Shown here: positions 12,388 through 22,597 of the stretch, one piece after another
Numbering within the stretch: position 1 is the stretch's first letter
Layout: each line of letters starts with the position of its first letter
Source of the DNA: Albifimbria verrucaria
Lineage: Eukaryota > Ascomycota > Sordariomycetes > Hypocreales > Stachybotryaceae
Reading direction: 5' to 3'
Assembly: GCA_020081605.1 (NCBI GenBank)
Contig: JAHREC010000011.1
Location: 744,001-808,000, forward strand
Length of the DNA: 64,000 bases
The notes under the pieces: generated by a model
Told to the model about the DNA's origin: nothing
Database searches by the model: none
What the model saw: only the letters and a program-made list of their open reading frames with translations
Translations under genes and position numbers: made by a program

Positions 12388-12987
12388 ATGGTTCGCTTCG
12401 CTACTTCAGTTTCCCTGGCTGCCGCTGCCATTATGGGAATGGCCGGTGTTGAAGCTCTGTCAGTCCGTGCTCCCTCTGACATCGGTGCCAAGGAGGCTCA
12501 TCTTGCCACATTTGGCGGCTTTGAGGACGGTGTCTACATGACCTCTCACAAGGAGGATGGCACAATGACCGTGACAAAGTTGGAGGTTGCCAGCCTTGAC
12601 GAGGCCAAGGCGGGTGTCCAAACCCGCACGGAGGAGAGCCTCATTTCTCGTCGTTCGTGTGGAGCTGGTCTTGGATGTGATGACCTCACCCTCAACACTG
12701 GAGACACCGATGCTGCCAACGCCGACTTGCAGAACCAGTGTGGTCTCGGTATCCGCGTCCCCACCGGCAACTCTGTCTACTCGATCCGCGGCAACATTGT
12801 CGCTTTCTACTGCCAGTGGACCTCGGCTCCTGTGTGCACTGCCGACTCAAGCCGTCACGCCAACCAGCTCATCACCAACTGCTGCGGTCTGTACAGAGCT
12901 GGTAGCTACAGTGATGATACTGCTGGAAGCAGAACATACAGCTACGGCTACACTACCACCGAGAAGGGCTGGTGCAAGTCGCGATAA
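12388..12987 (+). CDS. small secreted cysteine-rich protein (effector-like)
   Basis: Intronless, 199 residues. A signal peptide (MVRFATSVSLAAAAIMGMAG...) is followed by a ~60-residue propeptide-like segment (ATFGGFEDGVYMTSHKEDG). A dibasic site (ISRRSCGAG) then precedes a Cys-rich mature part with eight Cys, including an adjacent CC. This order suggests Kex2-type processing to a ~110-residue disulfide-bonded peptide. The AC-rich leader, CAACATGG start context and pyrimidine-ending codons suggest high expression. No known fold recognised. Secreted, possibly antimicrobial or effector-like, by inference only. Confidence 0.8.
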   Translation: MVRFATSVSLAAAAIMGMAGVEALSVRAPSDIGAKEAHLATFGGFEDGVYMTSHKEDGTMTVTKLEVASLDEAKAGVQTRTEESLISRRSCGAGLGCDDLTLNTGDTDAANADLQNQCGLGIRVPTGNSVYSIRGNIVAFYCQWTSAPVCTADSSRHANQLITNCCGLYRAGSYSDDTAGSRTYSYGYTTTEKGWCKSR

Positions 12988-13672
12988 GGTGTTGATGTTA
13001 CAACTCTGTGAGAGACACAGAAAGTCGTGTGTGGTGGAATGACAGTAAAGTGTGGAGAAGTAATGGTTGCTGAGGCTCAAGGAACGGTATATCAGAGCAA
13101 TTAGTAAATAGGATAATTCCTTAGACCAGAAGCTGACGAAGTTCTCCCATGATCTTGCTTCTATTTATACAAGGCTTGCTTGACTAAATAGACACCTTGA
13201 TGTATAAGCGATTGATATTCTAAGAGTGATCTATTTTGTAGATTCTTCTGAATTTTTTCATAGAAACATTTAGTTCTAATTCTCTATTGTTGCGTTCAAG
13301 GTAAACAAGGCAGACACGGCATCACATCTACAGGTTAATAGTCGAGGATGAGACGTGACCCGTGGAGTCGTCGTGCACATGTCTGTCACAACGCAGGCAA
13401 TCTACGCCATTCGAGAACCACCAAGAAACAACATCCATGCGACGCAACTCAATGCAAGATAAGCTCAACTATCAACCCCTCAACCAGATACGCTCTCAAT
13501 CACACATCTGGTGTGGCGTGTGACCTCAAGCGAGTAATCACCCCGCACCGACGTTACATGATCGGCAATCAGTTTGACAACATGGAACGTAGCACATGCG
13601 GGGAAGCGAGAGCCGGTTATAAGACGACAGTCGGCGTATGCGATAGCACGGCAAGCACTGGCAGTCAACAAC
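12988..13672. other. spacer with 3' UTR and permease promoter
   Basis: AT-rich to about 13300, then GC-richer sequence leading into the permease. The 130-codon frame at 13348-13740 is a shadow of the permease 5' region. Confidence 0.4.
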
Positions 13673-15293
13673 ATGGACAAGACGGACGATATCGAGGCGC
13701 ACGGCGTCAGCACGCACGAGAACGCACCGGCAAAAAATGAGACGCAGGCCAACGGGACGCTCGAGCGCCGGCTCAAGGCGCGGCACGTACAGTTCCTCGC
13801 CCTGTCTGGAGCCATCGGCACGGGGTTGTTTGTTGGGAGCGGCCAGGTGCTGTCGCTGGCGGGCCCGCTTTCGGCGTTCATCTCGTACGCCATCACCGGG
13901 TTCAACTTGTTTTGCGTCATCAACAGCCTGGGGAGATGGCGGCGTGGCTCCTGATTCCAGGCGCGGTGCCGATATTTGCGGCGCGTTACGTAGACCCGGC
14001 GCTGGGGTTCACGCTGGGGTGGAATTACTGGTACCAGTTTGCGATTGGCGTTCCCATCGAGGTGACGGTGTGCGTGGTCATCCTTGACTACTGGGAGCAC
14101 TCGGTGCCCAAGGCGGCCCTCATCACAATCTTCTTCCTTGCCATGGTCGTCATCAACTGTTTGCCCGTGAGGATCTATGGCGAGGCCGAGTTCGTCTTTG
14201 GAGCCATCAAGCTGACAACCATTGTTGGACTTATCCTGCTCATGTTCATCATTACGGTGGGTGGCGGCCCTAACGGCGATGCGATTGGATTTCGGTATTG
14301 GCACACCCCAGGGCCAATGAACGAGTATTTGAAAGACGGCGCGCTCGGGCGGTTCCTCGCGTTTTGGAAGGTGTTCATCCAGGCCACGTTTGCGTACGGC
14401 GGCAGCGAAATGGTTGTTGTTGCGTCAGGCGAGACGGAGCATCCTCGTCGAAACCTGCCCAAGGCGATACGAAGGGTGTTTTGGCGGATCCTTTTGTTCT
14501 ACGTACTCGCCATTTTCCTGGTTGGTCTCTGCGTATCCTCGGAAGACCCAAATCTGCTTGATGCCATCAACAGCTCAGCGCCAGGTGCCGCCCAAAGCCC
14601 GTTTGTCATTGCGATTCAAAATGCCGGCATCAAGACCTTGCCCTCCATCATTAATGGAGTCATTCTTTCGTCAGCTTGGTCAGCAGGCAATTCATTCTTT
14701 TACGCGTCGACTCGCGTGCTGTACTCTGCGGCTCTCGATGGAAAGGCGCCGGCATTTCTCAAGTTTGAACGGTTTGGTGTGCCGTACGGATGCGTGGCTG
14801 CGACGACGGCCCTGAGTTGTCTAGTCTACCTCAACGTCAATAACAGGGCCGCCGAGGTCTTCTTTGGATCAGCAACCTGAGCGCCGTCAGCACGCTGATT
14901 GTGTGGGCGAGCGTTTCATACACGTACCTGCGGTTCTACTACGGACTGCAGTACAGTGGCATCAGCCGCGACACCCTCCCTTTCAAGGCGCCGATGCAAC
15001 CGTTCCTAGCGTACTTTGCCATTTGCTTCTGTCTGGTGATTGCCTTTTTCAACGGCTTCGACGCCTTCTTTCCTGGACGATTCAGCGCCAAAACGTTTGT
15101 CCCGCCGTACATTGACATTCCCATTTTCCTGTCGTTGTTCCTGGGCTACAAATTCGTCAAGCGTACCAAGTTTGTGAAGCTGGCTGACATGGACCTGTGG
15201 TCGGGCAAGGCGGAGATTGATGCGCTCGAGCCCACGTGGAAGGTTCCGGTACCGAAGAACTGGCTGGAGCGGATATGGTTCTGGATTGCGTAG
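13673..15293 (+). CDS. amino-acid permease (YAT/APC family)
   Basis: From ATG 13673: a hydrophilic N-terminus, then LKARHVQFLALSGAIGTGLF, the hallmark first helix of fungal YAT amino-acid/H+ symporters, then GEMAAWL, FAARYVDPALGFTLGWNYWY (helix 3) and ASGETEHPRRNLPKAIRR. About 12 helices and 540 residues are present, as is usual for the family. The protein is expected in the plasma membrane. The frame breaks twice, at GGGG 13930-13933 (one G restores SLGEMAAWL) and at TTT 14863-14865 (one T restores VFFWISNLSAVSTLI). Both sides are fully conserved, so sequence error is likelier than decay. The stop TAG 15291-15293 lies only 3 nt from the stop of the convergent regulator. Confidence 0.88.
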
Positions 15294-15296
15294 GTG

Positions 15297-16552
15297 CTAT
15301 TGCCACGTCTGTTGGATTGTTGTCGAGAGTTGCAGCGGCCATTTTATGTAGACCTGATGACTGGGTGGTAACGTCTTAGCAATTCCCGCCACCCAATGAC
15401 TGATAATCTTTCGTCGGAAAGCAAACGAGTTCATGACCTTGGCCAGGGCAAACTCGCCGAGAATGTGCTCAATCGCAAAGAAATGGGCTAGCATGAGCCT
15501 CGATGCGTAGTTGGAGGTGTCCATGAACAGGCGAAATTCGTCGGCGCCAGGTTCAACAATCACATCGTAGAAATACACAACTTGGTTAAAGGCTAAACGG
15601 TCAGCTACGTCTACAGCTCGAGGGAGCACTTACCATCCACGTATGAAGTCTGTGACGTTTTGGCAATTCTTTCGAGGCCTGCGAGGTGCTTGACCTGTAG
15701 CGTGCTTTTACAGAGCGGCCACAATGCCTTGATAGACTCCAGGGCTCCAACGAGCTCGTCGTTTTCGGGTCGGGCACGGTGCGCGTTCCAGGTGGTGACG
15801 GCCTGTGCGTGATGCTCCGCTGAGAAGCTGCGAAAGGACGAGTCCTCGAGCTTCATGGCGTGGCTACTCACAAAGAAGCAGCCGCGGATCATCCACAGAA
15901 ATTCCTCCATACCGTCAGCCAGGTACGACGCCTGAAATGCCAAAGCCATGGTGGTAGCAAACCGGGCGTCGGCTTCGGCGATGGACCATGACGCTGGAGA
16001 CGACCTGTCGATTTCTGCAAAGTTCAATGCAGGAGCCGAGTTGAGCAGCCGTACAGCTTTTACACGGTGGGACAGGGCCTTGATCGAGTGGTTTCCTCCC
16101 ATGCACACGGTGAGATGCGAAGCTGCCAGGCCGAGCATGGCATGCATCAGAAACTCATACTATCTGGTCAGCGCGTGTCGTCTTGATTTGGAGTGACTTA
16201 CACTGTGAGAGAGCTTTGCGACTTCGTGCCAGACGTCTTGACCACGGAGAGGTAGGCCGGGATACGCAAACAGTAAGAAGTGATGAAAGAAGCGCAGGTC
16301 GTCCATGGAGAACTGCGTCGGCGTGGATTGCAGCGCTGGCGACGGGGACGGCGTGACAGTGAGCGATCGGGTTGTGTTTGGGTACTGGCAGGTCAGTCCA
16401 AGTCTCTGGCAATTACCACATTCTGGCAGCGTTTCCTGACACTTGACTCTTCGTCGTTTGCAGCTGAGGCATCCTTTCCGAGACTTTGTGTGTCCTTTGC
16501 GCGGCTGTTTGCGGTGAGCTGCGGGGTCCGTAGACCCATCAGATGAAGACAT
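15297..16552 (-). CDS. Zn(II)2Cys6 transcription factor, UPC2-like N-terminus
   Basis: Three exons give 390 residues: 16202-16552, 15634-16159 and 15297-15592. The introns are very short (16160-16201, 42 nt; 15593-15633, 41 nt) and all phases fit. A basic leader GHTKSRKGCLSCKRRRVKC opens the CX2CX6CX6CX2CX6C zinc cluster near residues 28-55. The middle is helical (HAMLGLAASHLTV) and matches the C6-factor regulatory region of the UPC2/sterol-regulator-like group. No frame damage. It is convergent with the amino-acid permease, which it might regulate, but position alone does not show this. Confidence 0.88.
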
Positions 16553-17214
16553 GGCGAGAGGTCAGACGGTGAAGACTGCCCATCTGGAGCAACGAGCTTT
16601 ATTATATTGTCATCTGCGGATGAAAGCTGGACCGATGCAAGGGTAACGTAATGCAGCTGACGAAGCTGACATCGTGAAGTTGAAGTACAGCGCAGCATAT
16701 CTGCTTATCGATAAGCCGCCACGGCAACCACGTCCTGCGACGTACCAAATGACAATGTAATATTTGTGTTAAAAGAATTTAATAAATTAGTTTCAATAAA
16801 ATACTAATACTGTAACTGATTTGAAATTAAAATTTGTGGTTCAACTAGTGGCTTTCTATGTCATTTCTAGTAGTGCCCAGTTCATGAAGCGTATCTTCCC
16901 GACCAACCTGACATCTATAAAGACGGCTGTCTTAAGCCCTGATAGTCGTGACATCGAGCGTAGCGAGGACAGCTCGACGCAGTCGCCGCCGGAGGCATTT
17001 ACTATGGTTCCGTTCCCTTATGTGGCGGTGTCTCTTCGCTCAAAACGGAATTTATTGGGCACATCAGTATAAGACATACAGCCACCAGCATGCATTCCAG
17101 CCTCTGCTTGCAGACTTGCTCCTGATACTCTGCTCTTCGCACCTCATATTATCGTCATGAAAACTCATCCTTCAACCTTTCTCGAAACCTAGTCATCTCT
17201 AATATTCTGTAATC
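16553..17214. other. spacer carrying repeat copy A
   Basis: AT-rich stretch 16745-16840, then an 83-codon frame (16821-17072) with a signal-like N-terminus. Half of that frame is the dispersed repeat at 16941, so I do not call it a gene. Confidence 0.4.
16941..16998 (+). repeat. dispersed ~57-bp repeat, copy A
   Basis: Shares the core ATCGAGCG(T/A)AGCGAGG...CTCGACGCAGTCG(C/T)CGCCGGAGGCA with copies at 18582-18638 (opposite strand) and 20668-20723. Its GC-rich core differs sharply from the AT-rich surroundings, as expected for a transposon end or non-autonomous element. Confidence 0.7.
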
Positions 17215-18442
17215 ATGGTTGTCCGCAATCCACCAAGGCGCGCTATCTATGGCGTCGCCATGCTGACGACCTTTGTAACTGTCATGTTCCGCAGCTCTTT
17301 TCACAGCTCATGGAGAAGCCAGCCAATGGAAGAGCCGCACGAGTTGATTAATGACATTTATAATACTACCTTGGGTGTAAGTCCCTCCTCTTTTTCAGAT
17401 ATCCAACTGACATGACTAGTTTGAGAAAATATTTGTCGTGGGTCTGCCATCTCGAACGGACCGTCGTGATGGAATCACCCTCCAGGCCGCCCTAAGCGAT
17501 ATAGATGTTGAGTTCATCGATGGTGTCGCGGGCAAAAACGTCCCTGACAAGGCGATTCCAAAAGAAACTAAACACGACCGTATTCCTGACGACCTTGTTG
17601 GGTCTTGGCGCTCTCACATGAATGCCATCAAAGAGTAAGTGGATTATCCGTCAAGCAGCTCGACTAACACAGCACAGGGTCGTGAGACGAAACCTGACGT
17701 CTGTGTTAATATTGGAAGATGACACGGATTGGGATTTGAGAATTAAGGACCAGCTTCGTGACTTTGCCATTGCGTCCCAAACGCTCACGCAGCCTCTAGT
17801 GAGCAATGGCCAGTCTTACGCCAACATGTCTGCAACGAAAAAACAGACGACCTTTACTTCTACAGTCTGCCCGAAATCCATCACGCAAACGTCTCGCCGT
17901 ATGGAGACAACTGGGATGTGCTCTGGCTGGGCCACTGCGGACAGAGCTTTGCCTCTGATGACAGCAAAGTCCCGAAAGCACGAGTCATTCGTCACAGCGA
18001 CAAGACAGTGCCAAAGAAAAACCATCTATCGAGCCTCAACAGCCCTTTTTCCTTGGTTGAAGATTTCCCACACCATACTCGAGCGATCCATTACTCACAG
18101 GAGGGCACCTGCTCTCGTGGTTACGCCATCAGCCGCAAAGGAGCTCGCAAGCTCTTGTACGAGGTGGGATTGAGAGACGTGACGGATGCTTTCCACATCA
18201 TGCTACGGTTCTTTTGCGAAGGCCTTCGAGGAATGGCTATGAACCAGTGCTTGACCACGCAACCAGGACTATTCCAGCGCCACCGTCCGGCAGGTCCAAC
18301 GTCAGATAGAAGCGAAGTTGGCGAGCAAAGCGATGATTTTAGCGAAACAAGCATGACTGACATGATACGGTGGAGTGTCAGATTGAATGTCCACGCGCTC
18401 GCAGATGGACGGAGAGATTACAAGGACCAGTTTCCAGCATAA
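17215..18442 (+). CDS. glycosyltransferase family 25-like type II membrane protein
   Basis: ATG 17215. Residues ~9-27 form a single hydrophobic anchor after a basic N-terminus (type II, Golgi-like). Introns 17377-17419 and 17635-17677 (43 nt each) are in phase. After the anchor comes FEKIFVVGLPSRTDRRD, the GT25 start motif (I-x-L-x-x-R-x-x-R). ILEDDTDWD is the EDD acidic motif and YGDNWDVLWLGHCG a later conserved block. GT25 enzymes transfer Gal/Glc to proteins or glycans. The acceptor here is unknown. The frame breaks in the A6 run 17838-17843; one more A joins the conserved halves. It is flanked on both sides by copies of the dispersed repeat. Confidence 0.85.
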
Positions 18443-18581
18443 GTAATGAGTTTTATCCAGTTTTAATAGATTTGAGCGAGTTTATCCAGCATTATCAATA
18501 CAACCACCGCACTACTTGGCCTTCAATGAAACTCAAATAGCCATTTACAGGAGCATGAGCTCTTTGAGTAGGGGTGAGTAA

Positions 18582-18638
18582 TGCCTCCGGCGACGACTGC
18601 GTCGAGCTGTCCTCGCTACGCTCGTTATCACGATGATT
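18582..18638 (-). repeat. dispersed ~57-bp repeat, copy B
   Basis: Reverse-complement copy of the core described at 16941, about 140 nt downstream of the glycosyltransferase stop codon. It differs from copy A at a few positions (GTCGTCGCC for GTCGCCGCC, GATAACG for GACATCG). Confidence 0.7.
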
Positions 18639-18818
18639 AGGGGTTAGGGCAGCCTAGTCAGTAATATCTTTATAGGCAGAGGATTCAAGGCAGGTAGCAG
18701 CAAGTATTTTATGCTCTTTGCTCATTCTTTTACTTTACTTAATTACATTATTCGAACTATAGCCATGACATTAATCAATTAAAGCTTGTTCAATCCTTTA
18801 TAGTCCATACAACTCAAA

Positions 18819-19685
18819 TCATTGCCACTGTCTCATTTGATGCGTTTTATCCCCGGGTAATTCGGCCGGCGGTACCTTGACTTCGGTGGGCAGTTCATAT
18901 CCGTGGGACTGGGCATGCACCTCTACAGGATGCATTTCTCGTAGTGTCGAAACTTTGCTGTCTACGTGGCCGTTCTGTCCCTTGGCACCCTTTCTCTTGC
19001 GCAACCAGAAGGCGAGAGCAACGAGAATGCCAATAACCGCCACGCCAACTCCAATTCCAATACCCAATCCCAATTTTAATGTATTGTTGTTTTCGCTAGA
19101 CTCGTCTCGGTTCGCTTCGGCTGTCGGGAGTTCACTGGATTGGGATTGCTGTGTTTGCGACTGCGTGCTCGTGGATATCGTTGATAAACTCGAAACGGAT
19201 GCACTGGACGTCGCTGTCTTTGTAGACTGGGTGGAGGTGCTCGTTGACTTGAATCCAGCAGTCGCGCTCAGGTTAGCATCTCCAATCTTCAGTCTCGTTG
19301 CCTGTTTGTTGTCGCAGCACTCCTCGTGTTGGCAGCACCACTCATCGTTGTCGCATCTCATGACATACTCTCCACCGCCAGGATTTCCTTGAATCTGTTA
19401 GTCAGGTCAAGCGTTGGTGCTTGTCATGTTACCTTTGACGCAGAACCCATTGCACTCAGGTGCATCCCACGATTTATCAGTACATGTTCCGCGAATGAAC
19501 TTGTCCGACTTCTTCTTCCAGTCTCCTTCGGGCTGGCACAGTCCATTTGATGTGCAGAAGAAACCGGCTGTACAGCAGATGCTGTTTTCGGCAAAGGGGT
19601 TACAGGGGACGTCGTTTGACAGAGAACCATTAGGAGTCCAGCAGAGCCCACGGACGAGCGCGAAGAAAACAAAGTAAACAAGCAT
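18819..19685 (-). CDS. Cys-rich single-pass surface protein, paralogue 1
   Basis: I place the start at ATG 19685, giving 273 residues with MLVYFVFFALVRG as signal peptide. This matches the start of the paralogue at 21123, although the frame stays open to 19763. Intron 19388-19432 (45 nt) is in phase. The ectodomain has DVPCNPFAENSICCTAGFFC and NGLCQP, then MRCDNDEWCCQHEECCD, a Ser/Thr stalk, a Gly-zipper transmembrane helix (LGLGIGIGVGVAVIGILVALAFWLRKRKG) and a ~60-residue cytoplasmic tail. The layout resembles fungal wall-sensor proteins, but no WSC domain is present. Function unknown. Confidence 0.78.
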
Positions 19686-21122
19686 CGCTAAAAGTACAAA
19701 AAAAGGGATTTTGGCAAAACACGCTGAGGAGAGAAAATGAAAGAGCACTTTGATGGACAGCAAGGTCGCGGATGGGATAAGCGCCCTGACCGAGCTGACC
19801 CAGGTTGTGATGTGAGTGGGTACAACAGACAGGGTACAACCAACACAACTTGATCGTGGATACGCAGAACAGGACCCGGAATTTTGGGGTCCGAAAACGG
19901 TGATAGGGTGATTCTTTGGGGGCCATCAGCTCCAGTCGGTGGTTGGATGTAGCCAAAATCTAAGGATGGCGAATGGCGCTTGACATTGCTCTGGTCAATC
20001 GCCGAGAGCGAGAATCAAGCCACAGGAATTCCGCATACTTCATGCAGATATTTCGACCAATACTCAACAAATTTCCTAAGAATAAACAAGTAAGAATCTA
20101 AGAGATTCATAACAATAAGCTAATAAATGAAAACAGTTATGAGTATTTTATCATCTTTCCCCTTGACTAAAGCCTTATCTTTATAGAGGTTGCAAGATAG
20201 GCGGAACTTTTGTCCTCCCAGTGTAGGTAATTAGAATTTCCAGATTGGTCGACAGTTCGACAATATCTATCAGCAAGATTCACTGGTCCATGTCTAGATG
20301 TTCAATTGATAATTCACACGTCGTAGCCAGGAGAAGGACCACTCACGACTCTGCTGCTGGTAGATTGGCAAGGCAAGGCAAGGCACTGCTGTGTACAATA
20401 TCGAAATCAGCAGAACGCGCACCTTGCAGAGTCATATGGGATAGACATCTCAGTCATTATTTGCGCTAGCTTCTAATAATGAGCACAATCTCATGAATTC
20501 GAATGAGTAACCCTGTTGTGCACCAGTATAATACCAGAATTGCTAAACTCCGATTTACACAGTTCAATGCATCATTTGGCGAAGGGCTCTTGGCGTTTTT
20601 AAATCTACTGCCTGCCTCGAGCCCTGGCCCTGTAACGATGTCGCTTACCTAGCTGCCTCGAGCACTGATAATCGTGATATCGAGCGAAGCGAGGCCGGCT
20701 CGACGCAGTCGCCGCCGGAGGCAATTGCTAAGGGCCCTGATAATCATAAAATACCCTGAGTTGGCAGTCTTACCAAAGACTAACCCCACATCCCATAGCA
20801 TTCAAAACAGGTTTGGTGCATTGGTTTATTTTAGCAGAAAAAACTTGCGATGTTAGCTGCAGCCACATGAGAGTGTACGGTTGTGTTGGTTGTGCGCATA
20901 GCAGAGCCACTCAGACGTCGAGGCGACGCGCCCAGGTGGGTAGCTGGTAAGCGCAGTGGCGGGGCTGTTCGGTTCGGTTATGCGTATATAGCTCCAGGAC
21001 CATGACGTTGGCCTGTTCCATCTTCAGTTTGTTTTCTTTCTTTATTTCATTTCTTCTGTTCTCTTGGGGAAAATACATTTTCTTATTTTCTTAGTGTAAT
21101 TTCTTCTATTTTTGGGGAAAAC
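19686..21122. other. shared spacer between the two paralogues
   Basis: 1.4 kb between divergent starts. It carries repeat copy C (20668-20723) and a ~20-nt motif (GCAAGATAGGCGGAACTTTT, near 20190) that recurs inverted near 29448. A TATATA-like site near 20985 and a CT-rich leader precede the gene at 21123. Confidence 0.45.
20668..20723 (+). repeat. dispersed ~57-bp repeat, copy C
   Basis: Third copy of the core described at 16941 (AATCGTGATATCGAGCGAAG...). Here it is flanked on both sides by CTGATAATC (20665 and 20738), which may mark an element boundary or duplication. Confidence 0.65.
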
Positions 21123-21634
21123 ATGTTTCTTTTCTTTCTTCTTTTTACTCTTGTGTCTGGGCAGTGTTTCAACGTCGACAGCTCCCCATCAACGGATGTC
21201 CCTTGCAATCCAGATGCATGGCATAGTGTATGCTGTGCTGCTGGATCACTTTGTCTTTCGAATGGGCTTTGTCAACCTCCAGATTTGTGGGCAGTCGGTT
21301 CGGACCAGTTTATCCAAGGAACGTGTACAGATCCGTTAGGGAATGCCCCAGCATGTCAGAGCCCTCTTGGTCGAGGTAAGGCCTACGTCACTTGTTTGAA
21401 GCCGTTTTACTAATAGATGCTTAAATAGATGCTCCTCCTCCTCCCAGTGGCCTTTCGTTGGTGATGCGATGCAGTACAGATCAATGGTGCTACTCTGATA
21501 CGGAATGCTGCGACACTACGGCTCCCAAGTTCAACATTGGCCATACGAGCATTACAGGGATTGCCAAGGAAGGAACCCTGGCACAAACAAGGCGTATAAG
21601 ATCACCTAGACGCCATCAGAAGTCTATGTTGTAG
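21123..21634 (+). CDS. Cys-rich secreted protein, paralogue 2 (no membrane anchor)
   Basis: ATG 21123. Signal peptide MFLFFLLFTLVSGQC, then DVPCNPDAWHSVCCAAGSLC and NGLCQPPDLW, aligning block by block with the protein at 18819-19685. Intron 21376-21428 (53 nt) sits at the same place and phase as in the paralogue. Exon 2 keeps the VMRCSTDQWCYSDTECCD block. After about 35 further residues it stops at TAG 21632-21634, without the Ser/Thr stalk, transmembrane helix and tail. It is either a truly soluble variant or a truncation; no obvious continuation follows. Confidence 0.72.
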
Positions 21635-21913
21635 GGTTTGGCTATTATAATGGTTCAGTGTGGATGAATTGTAATGCAGGGGTCACCAGCTCTGCCTAGA
21701 TACTCAGCGTGGGTAATATTATACTGGAGTTATGGCATAGATATGGTATAAATTGTTTTTTATCTTAGATGAAAACCTGCCAGAGTCTTCCCAGTTGTGA
21801 GCTCTCTCGATATGCTCCCCTTCAGAAGTGCTTTTCAACCTTTTGCCATTAACCATAACTGATACGCTCAGTTCACGCATCTGCTGTCCGCCTGGCTTTG
21901 ACCGACACTTACA

Positions 21914-22318
21914 CTACCGCCTGGCCCCAGCTCTGAGACGATTCCCCTTGTCATCCGTTCTCTTCTTCTTCAACCTTTTCCGCTCCCTTTCCTTGCCCTT
22001 CCCTTTATCCTTGTCCCTGTCCTTTTCCTTTTCCGTATCTTCGTCTTTATCCTCCGGCTCGGGTTCCTCGTAATCCTTCTCCCCTCTACACATCTTTGCA
22101 ACAACGAATATGCATGTCTGCGGGTGGTAGTACCGGGCGTTCGTGTCGGTAATGCGGCTCTTGCAGCGCCCAGGGGCCCCTCTGTCCATGGCCTCGTCGC
22201 AAATCTCAAACTGCCGGGCCTTGTGAGCCAGCAGGCGGTTGCAGACCCTGCAGTACCAGTAGGTGGTATGCTGATTGCACATCGTGTGTTGACTGCGGTG
22301 CTTTCTGGGGTTGGGCAT
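21914..22318 (-). CDS. small Cys/His-rich protein with charged Lys/Glu/Asp tail
   Basis: Starting at ATG 22318 (MPNPRKHRSQH) gives about 134 residues. The first ~75 have paired Cys/His (MCNQHTTYWYCRVCNRLL, FEICDEA, GRCKSR), suggesting one or two zinc-binding sites. The C-terminal ~55 residues are almost only K/E/D/R (DKDEDTEKEKDRDKDKGKGK), likely disordered or nucleic-acid-binding. No known family recognised. The opposite-strand frame here is a shadow. Confidence 0.55.
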   Translation of the reverse strand: MPNPRKHRSQHTMCNQHTTYWYCRVCNRLLAHKARQFEICDEAMDRGAPGRCKSRITDTNARYYHPQTCIFVVAKMCRGEKDYEEPEPEDKDEDTEKEKDRDKDKGKGKERERKRLKKKRTDDKGNRLRAGARR

Positions 22319-22597
22319 GATGGATCCGACGCTTAAATATGCCAAGGTAACACAGATTCACGCCGGCATGCAGACGCAAGTGCATGTTAGTTAGAATGAA
22401 CAGTGCCAATATGATGCAGCATCACGTAGTTGAACAGACGAGGCATCTGTGAGCGAACGACCTGATGTGGTTTATCAGTGCAGAAGTATCGTTGTTTGTT
22501 TAATTTCACCAATCCCGCTTAACATGGGACGTTTGTGAGGGAATCACTTGTTTTTAATCTACATACCTATTATCTATTATTTGTTATACACATGCGA

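Noticed and set aside
13930..14865. programmed frameshifting in the permease
   Set aside because: No slippery-site/pseudoknot logic, and the same kind of one-base loss occurs in many unrelated genes.
16821..17072. 83-codon frame with signal-like N-terminus
   Set aside because: Its second half is the dispersed repeat at 16941; no stop-codon or splice logic supports a gene.
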